From the NCBI RefSeq assembly GCF_036195045.1, contig NZ_CP108100.1:7006001-7070000 (forward strand): a stretch of 64,000 nucleotides of DNA. The letters are read 5' to 3'. This DNA comes from Streptomyces sp. NBC_00236 (GTDB lineage: Bacteria > Actinomycetota > Actinomycetes > Streptomycetales > Streptomycetaceae). Positions 8,606-18,154 of this stretch are shown here, one piece after another; position 1 is the stretch's first letter; every line of letters starts with the position of its first letter. Both the position numbers and the translations under genes were made by a program. Under the pieces are notes generated by a model. That model was given only the letters and a program-made list of their open reading frames with translations, was not told the origin of the DNA and did no database searches.

Positions 8606-9450
8606 CGGCCCCCAAGGAATCGAGCGGGCCCACGGACACCGGCCGGCGGGCACTGGTCGAGCTGGACCACGTCAGCAAGTTCTACGGCAACATCAAGGCA
8701 CTCCAGGACGTCTCGCTGGAGGTTCACGCGGGCGAGATCTCCTGTGTCCTCGGGGACAACGGCGCCGGCAAGTCCACCCTGATCAAGATCATCGCAGGGC
8801 TGCACCGGCACGACGCGGGCACCTTCCTGATCGATGGCGAGGAGACCACGCTCGCCAACCCGCGTGACGCCCTGGACCGGGGCATCGCCACGGTCTACCA
8901 GGACCTCGCCGTCGTCCCCCTGATGCCGGTCTGGCGCAACTTCTTCCTCGGCTCCGAGCCGACGAAGGGCACCGGGCCGTTCAAGAGTCTGGATGTGCGG
9001 CTGATGCGGCAGACGACGCGTTCCGCGCTGCTGCGGATGGGCATCGACCTGCGCGACGTCGACCAGCCCATCGGCACGCTGTCCGGCGGCGAGCGCCAGT
9101 GCGTCGCCATCGCGCGGGCCGTCCACTTCGGTGCCAAGGTCCTCGTCCTGGACGAACCGACCGCGGCGCTCGGCGTCAAGCAGTCCGGGGTGGTGCTCAA
9201 GTACGTCGCCGCCGCCCGGGACGCGGGACTCGGCGTGGTCCTCATCACGCACAACCCGCACCACGCCTACCTCGTCGGTGACCGCTTCGTGCTGCTCAAG
9301 CGGGGCGCCATGGCGGGCAGCCACACCAAGGCCGGCGTCACGCTGGACGAGCTGACCCGCCAGATGGCGGGCGGCAGCGAGCTGGAGGAGCTCAGCCACG
9401 AGCTGGAGCGCGCCCCCGGGCCCGGGCCGCTGGGCGGCCCCCGGGATTAG
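8602..9450 (+). CDS. Sugar ABC transporter ATP-binding protein, single-domain
   Basis: A 282-residue ATPase with Walker [11 protein letters not shown]-loop VYQDLAVVP, signature LSGGERQ, Walker [13 protein letters not shown] and H-loop LITHN. The family's usual RbsA/XylG partners carry two fused nucleotide-binding domains (about 500 residues). Here only one is present, so it should act as a homodimer, the arrangement seen in FrcA-type fructose/ribose importers. The tail is acidic and proline-rich. Translation is coupled to the permease. A strong hairpin 11 bp after the stop ends the transport operon. Confidence 0.94.
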   Translation: MTAPKESSGPTDTGRRALVELDHVSKFYGNIKALQDVSLEVHAGEISCVLGDNGAGKSTLIKIIAGLHRHDAGTFLIDGEETTLANPRDALDRGIATVYQDLAVVPLMPVWRNFFLGSEPTKGTGPFKSLDVRLMRQTTRSALLRMGIDLRDVDQPIGTLSGGERQCVAIARAVHFGAKVLVLDEPTAALGVKQSGVVLKYVAAARDAGLGVVLITHNPHHAYLVGDRFVLLKRGAMAGSHTKAGVTLDELTRQMAGGSELEELSHELERAPGPGPLGGPRD

Positions 9451-9461
9451 GGTCCCTCGTT

Positions 9462-9498
9462 CGGACCGGGCCGGACCCCGCGAGTCCGGCCCGGTCCG
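9462..9498 (+). terminator. Strong hairpin terminator after the ABC operon
   Basis: A perfect 15-bp inverted repeat: arm CGGACCGGGCCGGAC at 9462-9476, complementary arm at 9484-9498, loop of seven bases. It starts 11 bp after the ATPase stop. There is no U-tract, as is usual in high-GC actinobacteria. The 255-bp gap before the ROK kinase suggests the kinase has its own promoter. Confidence 0.8.
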
Positions 9499-9705
9499 CA
9501 CGAGCGACCCCAGGACGGCACCTCGGGGTGACCGCGTCCACAACCCCTGCCCGGCGCCCGACGGGACCGGTGTCCGGCCCGCCGGGTTCCGGGCGGCAGG
9601 CAGGTCGACGTACGGACCGGGACCGGCAATGGCAGAATCGACACCGGTGGGCACCGTCCACCGCCGGGAGCACGACGAACCGGCCCCCCAGACCCCGCAG
9701 GGACG

Positions 9706-10869
9706 ATGAGCACGTACCGCGACTTCACGCACCGCGGCTCCGCCCGCGCCACCGTCCTGCGGACCGTCGGCACCAGGGAGCGGCGCTCGCACCTCACCGC
9801 GCCGCGGGTGCCCACGGTCGGCATCGACATCGGGGGGACGAAGGTGATGGCCGGCGTCGTCGACGCCGACGGCAACATCCTGGAGACCCTGCGCACCGAG
9901 ACGCCCGACAAGTCCAAGAGCCCCAAGGTCGTCGAGGACACCATCGTCGAGCTCGTGCTGGACCTCTCGGACCGCCACGACGTCCACGCGGTGGGCATCG
10001 GCGCAGCCGGCTGGGTCGACGCGGACCGCTCCAAGGTCCTGTTCGCCCCGCACCTGGCCTGGCGTGACGAGCCCCTGCGCGATGCCATCGCCTCCCGGCT
10101 CGTCGTCCCCGTCATGGTCGACAACGACGCCAACACCGCCGCCTGGGCCGAGTGGCGCTTCGGCGCCGGCCGCGGCGAGGACCACCTCGTCATGATCACG
10201 CTCGGCACCGGCATCGGCGGCGCGATCCTGGAGGACGGCCAGGTCAAGCGCGGCAAGTACGGCGTCGCCGGTGAGTTCGGCCACATGCAGGTGGTGCCCG
10301 GCGGCCACCGCTGCCCCTGCGGAAACCGCGGCTGCTGGGAGCAGTACAGCTCCGGGAACGCACTCGTCCGGGAGGCCAGGGAACTGGCCGCGGCGGACTC
10401 CCCGGTCGCCCACGGACTCATCGAGCGGGTCAAGGGCAACATCCCCGACATCACGGGACCGCTCATCACCGAACTGGCCCGCGAGGGCGATGCGATGTGC
10501 ATCGAGCTCCTCCAGGACATCGGTCAGTGGCTCGGCGTCGGCATCGCCAATCTGGCCGCCGCGCTCGACCCCTCCTGCTTCGTCATCGGAGGCGGTGTCA
10601 GCGCCGCCGACGACCTCCTGATCGGACCGGCCAGGGACGCCTTCAAACGCCACCTCACCGGCCGCGGCTACCGGCCCGAGGCCCGGATCGCGAAGGCGCA
10701 GCTCGGCCCCGAGGCAGGTATGGTCGGCGCGGCCGACCTCGCGCGACTGGTGGCCCGCCGCTTCCGGCGGACCAACCGCCGGCGCGTCGAGCGGTACGAG
10801 CGGTACGCCCAGATCTACGACCAGGCCGCCAGCACCATCCGTAACACGCGTAACACCCGCACTTCCTAG
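9706..10869 (+). CDS. ROK-family sugar kinase (glucokinase-like)
   Basis: A 387-residue kinase. After a basic 35-residue leader comes the phosphate-binding VGIDIGGTKVMAGVVD, then GIGAAGWVD, the catalytic segment VDNDANTAAWAEWRFG, the second phosphate loop ITLGTGIGGAI and the ROK zinc motif GHRCPCGNRGCWEQY. All catalytic and zinc residues expected for the family are visible. It would phosphorylate an incoming hexose with ATP. Its place behind a regulator, a binding protein, a permease and an ATPase fits intracellular trapping of the sugar. From memory, S. coelicolor has a similar regulator-ABC-ROK arrangement; I could not check that here. Confidence 0.92.
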   Translation: MSTYRDFTHRGSARATVLRTVGTRERRSHLTAPRVPTVGIDIGGTKVMAGVVDADGNILETLRTETPDKSKSPKVVEDTIVELVLDLSDRHDVHAVGIGAAGWVDADRSKVLFAPHLAWRDEPLRDAIASRLVVPVMVDNDANTAAWAEWRFGAGRGEDHLVMITLGTGIGGAILEDGQVKRGKYGVAGEFGHMQVVPGGHRCPCGNRGCWEQYSSGNALVREARELAAADSPVAHGLIERVKGNIPDITGPLITELAREGDAMCIELLQDIGQWLGVGIANLAAALDPSCFVIGGGVSAADDLLIGPARDAFKRHLTGRGYRPEARIAKAQLGPEAGMVGAADLARLVARRFRRTNRRRVERYERYAQIYDQAASTIRNTRNTRTS

Positions 10870-10883
10870 GGATCCCCGCACCC

Positions 10884-11474
10884 ATGACCGCAGCCGAGCA
10901 CCCCGTCGTGCCGCGTCAGTCCCCGCCGCCCGGCGAGGACCCGACGCCGGAAGACCGGCGCCGGACCATCCGCCGGCGCCTGATCACGGCGACCATCATC
11001 GTGCTGCTCATCGGCATCCCGGCCGGCTATCTGCTGATCTCCGCGGGCCAGAGCCGCCGCTCCGGCCAGGACAAGGCCGCCGAGGCGGCGGCTCAGGGGC
11101 TCCGCGGGGGCTGGCCGTCACGGATGCTCCGCCGCATCTTCGAGGTGCCGATCCCCAAGGACGCCGTGGAGGTCCAGTACTACGAGACCAACAACTGGAA
11201 GGCCAGCCGGATGTACGTGCAGTTCCGCACGACGTCCAACGGCCTGGACCGGTTCCTGACCCAGGTGGGCACGGGCCGGGCCGCCCTGGAGAGCGGCAAG
11301 CTCACCGTCGGCGAGCGCGACATGAAGATCGCGGGCTGGTACTTCAACGGCGGCCCGTCGTGGGCGGGCACCACGCACACCAACAAGGACCCGCGCCCCA
11401 CGCAGGACATCACCGTCAACATGACCGACCCGGCGGCACCGGTCGTCTACGTCGTCTCCGCGGCGACCCCCTGA
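10884..11474 (+). CDS. Hypothetical single-pass membrane protein (196 aa)
   Basis: It starts 14 bp after the ROK kinase, so it is probably co-transcribed. A proline-rich, acidic cytosolic N-terminus (about 30 residues) ends in RRTIRRRLI. One membrane helix follows (about 34-55, ATIIVLLIGIPAGYLLISAG), then an extracellular domain of about 130 residues with WKASRMYVQFRTTSNGLDRF and KIAGWYFNGGPSW. The family is not recognised. Similar proteins are expected in streptomycetes, since the domain looks folded and normally coded. A role connected to sugar sensing is possible only by position. Confidence 0.75.
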   Translation: MTAAEHPVVPRQSPPPGEDPTPEDRRRTIRRRLITATIIVLLIGIPAGYLLISAGQSRRSGQDKAAEAAAQGLRGGWPSRMLRRIFEVPIPKDAVEVQYYETNNWKASRMYVQFRTTSNGLDRFLTQVGTGRAALESGKLTVGERDMKIAGWYFNGGPSWAGTTHTNKDPRPTQDITVNMTDPAAPVVYVVSAATP

Positions 11475-11512
11475 GCGCGGCACGGGACCGGCACGGCATC
11501 CGCCGGCCGTGA

Positions 11513-12772
11513 TCAGAAGTCGACGGGCTCGCGGATCAGCGGGCAGGTCATGCAGTGGCCGCCACCACGCCCACGGCCGAGTTCCGCGCCGACGATCGTG
11601 ATGACCTCGACGCCCGCCTTGCGCAGCAGCGCGTTGGTCTGGGTGTTGCGGTCATAGGTGAAGACGACGCCGGGCCGCAGCGCGACGGCGTTGTTGCCGC
11701 TGTCCCACTGCTGCCGCTCGGAGGCGTACACATCGCCGCCCGTCTCGACCACCCGCAGCCCGGGCAGACCGAGCCCCTTGGCGACGACGTCGACGAACGG
11801 TGCCGAGCCCTCATCGATGATCTCCACCCCCGCGCCCTTGTCGCCCGGGCGCAGCGAGAAGGTGTGCACCGCGTCCATGATCTTGGGGTAGAGGGTCACG
11901 ATGTCCCGGTCGGCGAAGGTGAAGACCGTGTCGAGATGCATGGCGGAGCGGAGCCTGGGCATTCCGGCGACGATGACCTGCTCGGCCGCCCCGTTCCGGA
12001 ACAGGGAGGCGGCGACCTGGGTGATGGCCTGGCGGGAGGTGCGTTCGCTCATGCCCATCAGGACGACCCCGTTGCCGACGGGCATGATGTCTCCGCCTTC
12101 GAACGTGGCCTGGCCCCAGTCCTGTTCGGGATCGCCCCACCACACCACGCTGTCCCTGAAGTCGGGGTGGAAGGTGTAGACCGCCTTCATCAGCAGGGTC
12201 TCGCCGTGCCGGGCGGGCCAGTAGAGCGGGTTCAGCGTCACACCGCCGTAGAGCCAGCAGGTGGTGTCACGGGTGTACAGGGTGTTGGGGAGCGGGGGCA
12301 TGAGGTACTCCCGCGCCCCGGTCGCCTCGCGGGCGAGCGCCACGTAGCCGGAGCGGAAGCCGGCCGGCAGGTCGGCGGTCGACAGCCCGCCGATGAGGTA
12401 CTCCGCCAGCTGCCGGGAGTCCAGCGAGTCCAGGAAGGCGCGCGTGTCGTCGATGAGCCCGAGGCCGACCTCGTTGGCGACGATCTTGCGGTCCAGGAGC
12501 CAGCTCCTGGCCTCGGGGATGTCCATGGTCCGGGCGAGCAGCTCGTGCAGTTCGACGACCTCGACCCCGTGACCGGTCAGCTGGTCGACGAAGTCCGCGT
12601 GATCGCGCTGAGCGTTCTCCACCCACATGACGTCGTCGAAGAGCAGGTCGTCGGAGTTGGTCGGGGTGAGCCGGCGGTGGGCGAGGCCGGGCGCGCACAC
12701 CAGCACCTTGCGGAGCCTGCCGACCTCGGAGTGAACGCCGAGGGCCGGTCCGGGAGTGGGATCTGAACTCAT
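11513..12772 (-). CDS. arcA: Arginine deiminase
   Basis: A 419-residue enzyme hydrolysing L-arginine to L-citrulline and ammonia in the cytosol. The start [20 protein letters not shown] (12772) has GAAAGG upstream; an in-frame start 16 codons earlier is unlikely. Conserved elements include [17 protein letters not shown], the guanidino-binding [28 protein letters not shown] (catalytic His/Asp) and the C-terminal nucleophile Cys407 in [13 protein letters not shown]. The position agrees with the Cys near 406 in studied arginine deiminases. It lies 44 bp downstream of the arcD-type antiporter and is surely co-transcribed. No ornithine carbamoyltransferase or carbamate kinase gene follows. Confidence 0.95.
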   Translation of the reverse strand: MSSDPTPGPALGVHSEVGRLRKVLVCAPGLAHRRLTPTNSDDLLFDDVMWVENAQRDHADFVDQLTGHGVEVVELHELLARTMDIPEARSWLLDRKIVANEVGLGLIDDTRAFLDSLDSRQLAEYLIGGLSTADLPAGFRSGYVALAREATGAREYLMPPLPNTLYTRDTTCWLYGGVTLNPLYWPARHGETLLMKAVYTFHPDFRDSVVWWGDPEQDWGQATFEGGDIMPVGNGVVLMGMSERTSRQAITQVAASLFRNGAAEQVIVAGMPRLRSAMHLDTVFTFADRDIVTLYPKIMDAVHTFSLRPGDKGAGVEIIDEGSAPFVDVVAKGLGLPGLRVVETGGDVYASERQQWDSGNNAVALRPGVVFTYDRNTQTNALLRKAGVEVITIVGAELGRGRGGGHCMTCPLIREPVDF

Positions 12773-12816
12773 CGCAGTGCGCCTTTCGATCGGGTACGGC
12801 ACGGGTCGGGTACGGG

Positions 12817-14277
12817 TCACAGTTCGATCCAGCCCACGGCCAGGGCGATCACGCCCATCACGGCACCGGCGACCGAGACGGCGCAGATGAGGGCCTCACG
12901 GGGAGAGAACAGCCGTCGGTTCTGCTCGCGCCGGGCCTTGATGAACAGGAACGTCGCGGGGGCGTAGAGGATGAAGGAGACGAGGACGAACTTCAGCCCG
13001 GCCGCGTACAGCAGGAAGGCCGTGTACACCGTGGCGACGACGGCGACCACGACCTCGGGGCGGGTACTCCGCCCGGAGGTCTCCGCCCGTTCGCGTCCGA
13101 AGCAGATCTTCACGGCGAACGCGGCGGCGAGCAGGAACGGGATCAGGCTCAGGGCACTGGTCAGGTCGAGCGCGAAGTTGAACGCGTCGTCGGAGAACAT
13201 CGTGACGACCAGGACGACCTGACTGAGGGCGGTCGTCATGAGCAGGGCGGGGACCGGCACGTCCTCGGAGGTGGCGCGGCCCAGGAACCGGGGCATGTCC
13301 TTGTCCTTGGCGGCGACGAAGAGCACTTCCGCGGCCATCAGCGTCCAGGCGAGATACGCGCCGAGCACGGAGACGATGAGTCCGACGCTGACGAACACCT
13401 TGCCCCAGGTGCCGACGGCGTGTTCCAGCACACCGGCCATGGACGGCTGGCGCAGCTCGGCGATCTCGGCCATCGGCATGATGCCGTACGAGACGATGGT
13501 GACGGAGGCGAAGACCGCGAAGACGCTGAGGAAGCCGAGAATCGTGGCCCTGCCGACGTCCTCCCGCCGTTTGGCGTGCCGGGAGTAGACGCTGGCGCCC
13601 TCGACGCCGAGGAAGACGAAGACCGTGGCCAGCATCGTCCCGCGGACCTGGTTGAACAGTGAGCCCGCGTAGTCGGCCCCGCCCCAGTTGTCCACGAACA
13701 CATCCGTGTCGAGGTAGAACAGCGCGAGGACGACGAACACCAGGATCGGCACGACCTTGGCCACGGTGACGATTCTGTTGATCGCCGCCGCCTCCTTGAC
13801 GCCGCGCCTGATCAGCAGGAAGAACGCCCACAGCCCGACCGAGGAGAGGACGACGGCGAGGAACGTGTCGCCGTCACCGAGCGCGGGCCAGATCGCGCCG
13901 ATCGTCGACATGATCAGTACCCAGTACGTGACGTTGCCGACGCAGGCGCTCGCCCAGTAGCCGAACGCGGAGAAGAACCCGAGGTACTCGCCGAACCCGG
14001 CCTTGGCGTACGCGTACACCCCGGCGTCCAGGTCGGGCCTCCGCACGGCGAGCGTCTGGAAGACGAAGGCGAGCATCAGCATGCCCGTGCCCGCGATCGC
14101 CCAGGCGATCAACGCCCCGGCCACTCCGGTCTCCTGGGCGAAGCGGCGCGGCAGCGAGAAGACCCCGGCCCCGACCATCGAGCCGACCACCATCGCGGTC
14201 AGCGTCACCAGGGTCAGCTTGGCCGCGGGCCGGTCACCGGAGGTGGCGGCCGGCGTGCTGGTCTCTGCGTTGCTCAT
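12817..14277 (-). CDS. arcD: Arginine/ornithine (or citrulline) antiporter, APC family
   Basis: A 486-residue membrane transporter with about 12-13 helices. The N-terminal [22 protein letters not shown] is the substrate-binding GxG loop of basic amino-acid/polyamine APC antiporters. It is followed by [21 protein letters not shown] and [15 protein letters not shown], the standard ArcD/LysI pattern. It would import arginine in exchange for the deiminase pathway product. Because only arcA accompanies it, citrulline may be the exported partner rather than ornithine; that is inference. It is transcribed ahead of arcA from the promoter region above 14277. Confidence 0.92.
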   Translation of the reverse strand: MSNAETSTPAATSGDRPAAKLTLVTLTAMVVGSMVGAGVFSLPRRFAQETGVAGALIAWAIAGTGMLMLAFVFQTLAVRRPDLDAGVYAYAKAGFGEYLGFFSAFGYWASACVGNVTYWVLIMSTIGAIWPALGDGDTFLAVVLSSVGLWAFFLLIRRGVKEAAAINRIVTVAKVVPILVFVVLALFYLDTDVFVDNWGGADYAGSLFNQVRGTMLATVFVFLGVEGASVYSRHAKRREDVGRATILGFLSVFAVFASVTIVSYGIMPMAEIAELRQPSMAGVLEHAVGTWGKVFVSVGLIVSVLGAYLAWTLMAAEVLFVAAKDKDMPRFLGRATSEDVPVPALLMTTALSQVVLVVTMFSDDAFNFALDLTSALSLIPFLLAAAFAVKICFGRERAETSGRSTRPEVVVAVVATVYTAFLLYAAGLKFVLVSFILYAPATFLFIKARREQNRRLFSPREALICAVSVAGAVMGVIALAVGWIEL

Positions 14278-14806
14278 GACTTCCCTCGTCTGTACGCCGG
14301 AGGAGCTGTAGGCCGCGAAGGGGCCCGCGCCCGCTCGTCGTTCGGTAACCCCCGTTCAAAGGCCGAGTGAACTCCCATGCCCCATGATCCCGTCGAAACG
14401 GAAATATAGTGCAATACGGTACGTATCGCGTCGAACGGCCGCCGCGAATGGCCGCCGTGACCTGCCGCCGGGAATGGCCCGGTGTGCCTCACGGGCTGCA
14501 CACCGGCCGTATCGGTCACCGGACCGGCTGGACCGCCACCGTACGAGCCCTGGCCACCCGCTACGCTCACCGCCGGACCGATGGGGACTACCTCAGGGTG
14601 CCGGTCCGCAGCGACCGATGCGGACCGGACGCCCGGCCGGGAACAGCAGGCCCGTCCGGAACGGTTGCAACGAGCGGGGGACCGGCGTCGCACGGGTGGG
14701 GAGACACGGGGGCCGCAAGGTCGTCCGCTCCGCCGGGACGCCCCCCGGATCGCGGTACCCGCCGCACACTCGTACCGATACGCACTTTCTGCAGAAGGAC
14801 TCCTTC
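14278..14806. promoter_or_regulatory. Intergenic promoter region between arcD and the LmbE-like gene
   Basis: A 529-bp divergent intergenic region with no convincing gene. The only AT-rich island is around 14400-14430 and contains the inverted repeat ATACG-GTA-CGTAT (14414-14426), flanked by two copies of a CGTCGAAACGG-like word (14391 and 14430). This is the best candidate for the arcDA promoter/operator. The LmbE-like gene has AGAAGGA at 14793. Confidence 0.4.
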
Positions 14807-15640
14807 ATGACTGACCGGCCTTTGACGCTCATGGCAGTGCACGCACACCCCGACGACGAGGCCACCGGAACGGGAGGAGTCCTCGCGCGGTATGCGGCGG
14901 AAGGCATCCGCACCGTTCTTGTGACCTGTACCGACGGCAGTTGCGGCGACGGGAAAGGAGGCGCCAAGCCTGGCGACCCCGGACACGATCCGGCGGCCGT
15001 CGCCCTGATGCGCCGACAGGAACTCGAGGCGAGCTGTGAGGTGTTGAACATCAGCGATCTTGAGATGCTGGACTACGCCGACTCCGGAATGATGGGCTGG
15101 CCGAGCAACGACGCCCCCGGCTCCTTCTGGCGGACCCCCGTGGAGGAAGGCGCCGCCCGGCTCGCGGAGCTCATGCGCCACTACCGGCCCGATGTGGTCG
15201 TCACCTATGACGAGAACGGCTTCTACGGTCACCCCGATCACATCCAGGCCAACCGCATCACGACGGCGGCGCTGGAGATGACCGGGCTGACACCGAAGGT
15301 GTACTGGACGACGATGCCCCGCTCGGGGATGCAGCGGTTCGGCGAGATCATGCGCGAGTTCCACGAGGACATGCCGGAGCCGGACCCCGCCGAGGCCGCC
15401 GCGATGGCCGAGATCGGCCTTCCCGACGACGAGATCACCACTTGGGTGGACACCACCGCGTTCAGCGGTCAGAAGTTCGACGCCCTGGCCGCGCACGCCA
15501 GCCAGGGCGAGAACATCTTCTTCCTCAAGATGGGCAAGGAGAGGTTCGGCGAGTTCATGGGCATGGAGACCTTCGTGCGCGTCAAGGACACCACGGACGC
15601 TCCCGTACCCGAGAACGATCTCTTCGCCGGACTGCGCTGA
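14807..15640 (+). CDS. PIG-L/LmbE-family deacetylase (MshB/Mca-like)
   Basis: A 277-residue zinc hydrolase. ATG 14807 has AGAAGGA at the right distance. The zinc-binding signature HAHPDDEATGTGGVLARY lies near residue 12, and the third ligand is in YGHPDHIQANRITTAA. Between them is LVTCTDGSCGDGKGG. This family removes N-acetyl groups from sugar-linked substrates: MshB in mycothiol synthesis and Mca in mycothiol-conjugate detoxification. The central insertion (MRREFHEDMPEPDPAE-like) and the length of about 280 resemble Mca-like proteins. Streptomycetes carry several paralogues, so the exact substrate is open. It appears to be transcribed alone. Confidence 0.88.
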   Translation: MTDRPLTLMAVHAHPDDEATGTGGVLARYAAEGIRTVLVTCTDGSCGDGKGGAKPGDPGHDPAAVALMRRQELEASCEVLNISDLEMLDYADSGMMGWPSNDAPGSFWRTPVEEGAARLAELMRHYRPDVVVTYDENGFYGHPDHIQANRITTAALEMTGLTPKVYWTTMPRSGMQRFGEIMREFHEDMPEPDPAEAAAMAEIGLPDDEITTWVDTTAFSGQKFDALAAHASQGENIFFLKMGKERFGEFMGMETFVRVKDTTDAPVPENDLFAGLR

Positions 15641-15954
15641 CCCGCCCGCCCGATGTTCGCCCGTCCGGGGCCGGGAACGAGGCGCTGTGACGCGGGATCC
15701 GTCACGGCCCTTGCCCGCGGCGGTCCGGGTCACGTCCTGTCGGCTCGCGGCGCAATCGGTCCTGACAGGCTGTCGGAACCGGCCCGAGGGGGTGACCGGC
15801 TGCGCCGTGGCGGGGCCGGCCGGTAGCCGAACGCCGCACCGGCACGCAGGCCCGGCCCTGCGGGGCCGGCCGGTGCGGTCCCCGGACCGCACCGGTCAGC
15901 AGAACGGCCGGGCCCAGGAACCGGCAGGCAACCCCACCGAGCAGGAGTGACGCC
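15641..15954 (+). terminator. Intergenic stretch with a hairpin at 15870-15895
   Basis: A 314-bp stretch with no convincing gene. It contains a 12-bp perfect inverted repeat (CCGGTGCGGTCC at 15870-15881, complement at 15884-15895) with a two-base loop, inside a GGCCGGCCGG-rich segment. It may terminate transcripts from the LmbE-like gene, or sit in the 5' leader of the SDR gene. Confidence 0.45.
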
Positions 15955-16683
15955 ATGGGATTCGACAACCACCGCGTGGTCATCACGGCCGCCGGCCGTG
16001 ACTTCGGCCGTACCCTGGCCATCCGTCTCGCGGATCTCGGGGCCGAGGTCTTCCTCTCCGCCCGGACCCTCGCCGCGGCGGAGCGGGTGCGCGACGAGGT
16101 GCGCGAACGGGGGCACCAGCGGGTCCATGCCTTCGCCTGCGACTTGACGGACCCCGCATCGATCCGGGACTTCGCTGCCGAGGTCGCCCGGCGTACTGAT
16201 CACATCGACGTGCTGATCAACAACGGTTCGCGCTACCTCGAAGGCCCGGACCTGGAATCCGCCTCCGACGCCGACATCGCGGAAACGATCGCGTCCGGCG
16301 CCACGGGAACCGTTCTCACGGTGAAGAACTTCCTCCCGCTCCTGCTCAACTCGGACAAGCCGGACGTGGTGACCATGGTCTCCGCCTGCGGGGCGGCGGG
16401 CCATCAGCGCTCGGAGGCGCACGACGCCTTCTACGCGGCCAAGAGCGCCCAGGCGGGGTTCGCCGAGATCCTCTCCAAGCGCCTGCGGCCCCAGGGGGTA
16501 CGGGTGATCTCCCTCTACCCGCCCGACTTCGCCAACCCTGACCCGCTCTCCGAGGCATGGGAGACCACGCCGCGCGAGGCCCAGGACGACCTCACCGCGC
16601 AGTCACTCGTGGAGTGCATCCTCTTCGCCGTCGCCCAGCCCCGGGACTGCTTCATCAAGGCGTTCCACTTCGAACAGGTCTGA
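15955..16683 (+). CDS. Short-chain dehydrogenase/reductase-like protein with atypical active site
   Basis: A 242-residue Rossmann-fold SDR. The cofactor loop reads TAAGRDFG instead of TGxxxGIG. The adenine-site Asp is in ACDLTDP, the NNAG motif is NNGS, and the catalytic Ser is in VSACGAAG. Where a YxxxK motif is expected the sequence is DAFYAAKSAQ: alignment on the lysine puts Phe in the catalytic Tyr position, and the only Tyr is one residue later. The protein may be catalytically altered, or a regulatory SDR of the NmrA-like kind. The family assignment is sure, activity is not. It stands alone, converging with the metallophosphoesterase gene (17-bp gap). Confidence 0.85.
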   Translation: MGFDNHRVVITAAGRDFGRTLAIRLADLGAEVFLSARTLAAAERVRDEVRERGHQRVHAFACDLTDPASIRDFAAEVARRTDHIDVLINNGSRYLEGPDLESASDADIAETIASGATGTVLTVKNFLPLLLNSDKPDVVTMVSACGAAGHQRSEAHDAFYAAKSAQAGFAEILSKRLRPQGVRVISLYPPDFANPDPLSEAWETTPREAQDDLTAQSLVECILFAVAQPRDCFIKAFHFEQV

Positions 16684-16699
16684 CCGTCGACGACCGCGC

Positions 16700-17935
16700 T
16701 CATACGGGAGGCTCGGAAGACCGCTGCGGTGAGCGGAGTACGAGAAGGGTGATCTCGCTGGGGGCGAAGACACGGAAGGGCGGGCCCCAGAAGCCGGTGC
16801 CGCGGCTGGTGTAGAGGAGGGTGCGGGTGCCGTGGCGGCTGAGGCCGGCGAGGGCGGGCTGGTCGATGCGGACCAGGTGGTGGAAGGGCCAGATCTGTCC
16901 GCCGTGGGTGTGACCCGAGAGCTGGAGGTCGACGCCGCCCGCCGCGGCCCGGTCGACGAACTTGGGCTGGTGGGCCAGGAGCAGGACGGGCAGGTCGGGG
17001 TCGGCGCCTTCCAGGGCTCCGGCGAGGTGGGCACGGTGACCGGCCAGGCCGGAGGACTCGGCGGTGACGTCGTCCACGCCGGCGACCACCAGGGTGTCGC
17101 CGCCGCGTTCGAGCAGCAGATGACGGTTGCGCAGCGGCTCCCAGCCCAGCTCGTCCATCAGGTCGACCCAGCCCTGGGCCTCGCTGTAGTACTCGTGGTT
17201 GCCGGTGACGTAGACCCGGGCCCGGGTGGCCTGCACGGTGCCGAGCGGAACGGCCTGGGCTCGGCGGCGTTCGGCGGTGCCGTCCGCGATGTCGCCGGTG
17301 TGGCAGACCAGGTCGGCCTCCAGGCTGTTGACCTTCGCGCAGACCCGCTCCGACCAGCGTGCGCGGTCGAGCGGACCGTAGTGGGTGTCGGTGATGAGGG
17401 CGACGCGCGTGCCGTCCAAACCGGCCCCCAGGCGCGGGAGTTCCACGTCGAGCTCGCGGACCCGTGGCACCCGACGGGCCTCGGCGTACCCCCAGGCGAG
17501 CAGCACGGCGGCTGTGCCGAGCACCGCCCAGGTGACGATCCTGGCCCGGTTCTGGCCGTCGCCCACGCCCGCCACGGTCAGGGCGGTACGCAGCAGGACG
17601 CCGAGCAGCACGGACCAGGTGAACAGGACCCAGCCTGCCCCGAGGAGGGTGTCTCCGATGATCGCCGCCCAGTCCTGCTGTCGCCGGCCATGACCGCGCG
17701 CCATCGCGAGCGGCATGGCGACCAGACCGAGGACGAACAGGGCCGTGCCTCCCAGCGCCACGGGGAGCGGCCAGTGCTGGCCGGCGTGCAGCAGCACCCA
17801 GCAGGGCACCGCCCACAGCAGGACGGGGGCGATCAAAGGGATGTAGCGCATCAGGCGGCGCAGTCGACTCTGCTGGGTCGTGTGCGCCGAACCGTCCGCT
17901 GATCGGGCTTCGCTGGTGTCGGTCACGCTTTCCAT
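16700..17935 (-). CDS. Membrane-anchored calcineurin-like metallophosphoesterase (YkuE-like)
   Basis: A 411-residue protein starting MESVTDTSEARSADG; the open frame continues upstream to 18925, but that part is antisense to the methyltransferase. Four membrane helices occupy about residues 30-150. A cytosolic or extracytosolic phosphoesterase domain follows, with the dinuclear metal motifs ALITDTHYG, VCHTGDIADG, VYVTGNHEYY, LLLAHQP and LSGHTHGGQIWP. The domain order TM-bundle then phosphoesterase, and the GTGFWGPPFRVFAPSEITLL ending, are typical of the YkuE/UDP-diacylglucosamine-hydrolase-like group. The substrate is probably a membrane lipid or nucleotide phosphoester, not determinable here. 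Confidence 0.92.
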   Translation of the reverse strand: MESVTDTSEARSADGSAHTTQQSRLRRLMRYIPLIAPVLLWAVPCWVLLHAGQHWPLPVALGGTALFVLGLVAMPLAMARGHGRRQQDWAAIIGDTLLGAGWVLFTWSVLLGVLLRTALTVAGVGDGQNRARIVTWAVLGTAAVLLAWGYAEARRVPRVRELDVELPRLGAGLDGTRVALITDTHYGPLDRARWSERVCAKVNSLEADLVCHTGDIADGTAERRRAQAVPLGTVQATRARVYVTGNHEYYSEAQGWVDLMDELGWEPLRNRHLLLERGGDTLVVAGVDDVTAESSGLAGHRAHLAGALEGADPDLPVLLLAHQPKFVDRAAAGGVDLQLSGHTHGGQIWPFHHLVRIDQPALAGLSRHGTRTLLYTSRGTGFWGPPFRVFAPSEITLLVLRSPQRSSEPPV

Positions 17936-18154
17936 CCTCGGGTATCCGGACTGCCGGCGCGCACTGTACCCGGTCGTTCCGGGCACGGCTCCCTCGTGCG
18001 GTGAGGGCAGACGCCGTAGTCCGCAGGACTCGGCGGACGTTGATCCCGGCCCGCGCGAACACCGGCCTGTCGGGGGCCGCAGGAGAGCGGGACGGACTCC
18101 CGTGCAGCCGTAATTCCGTTGCCGGAACACCGGCCGCTTCGATCGAATGCCTCC

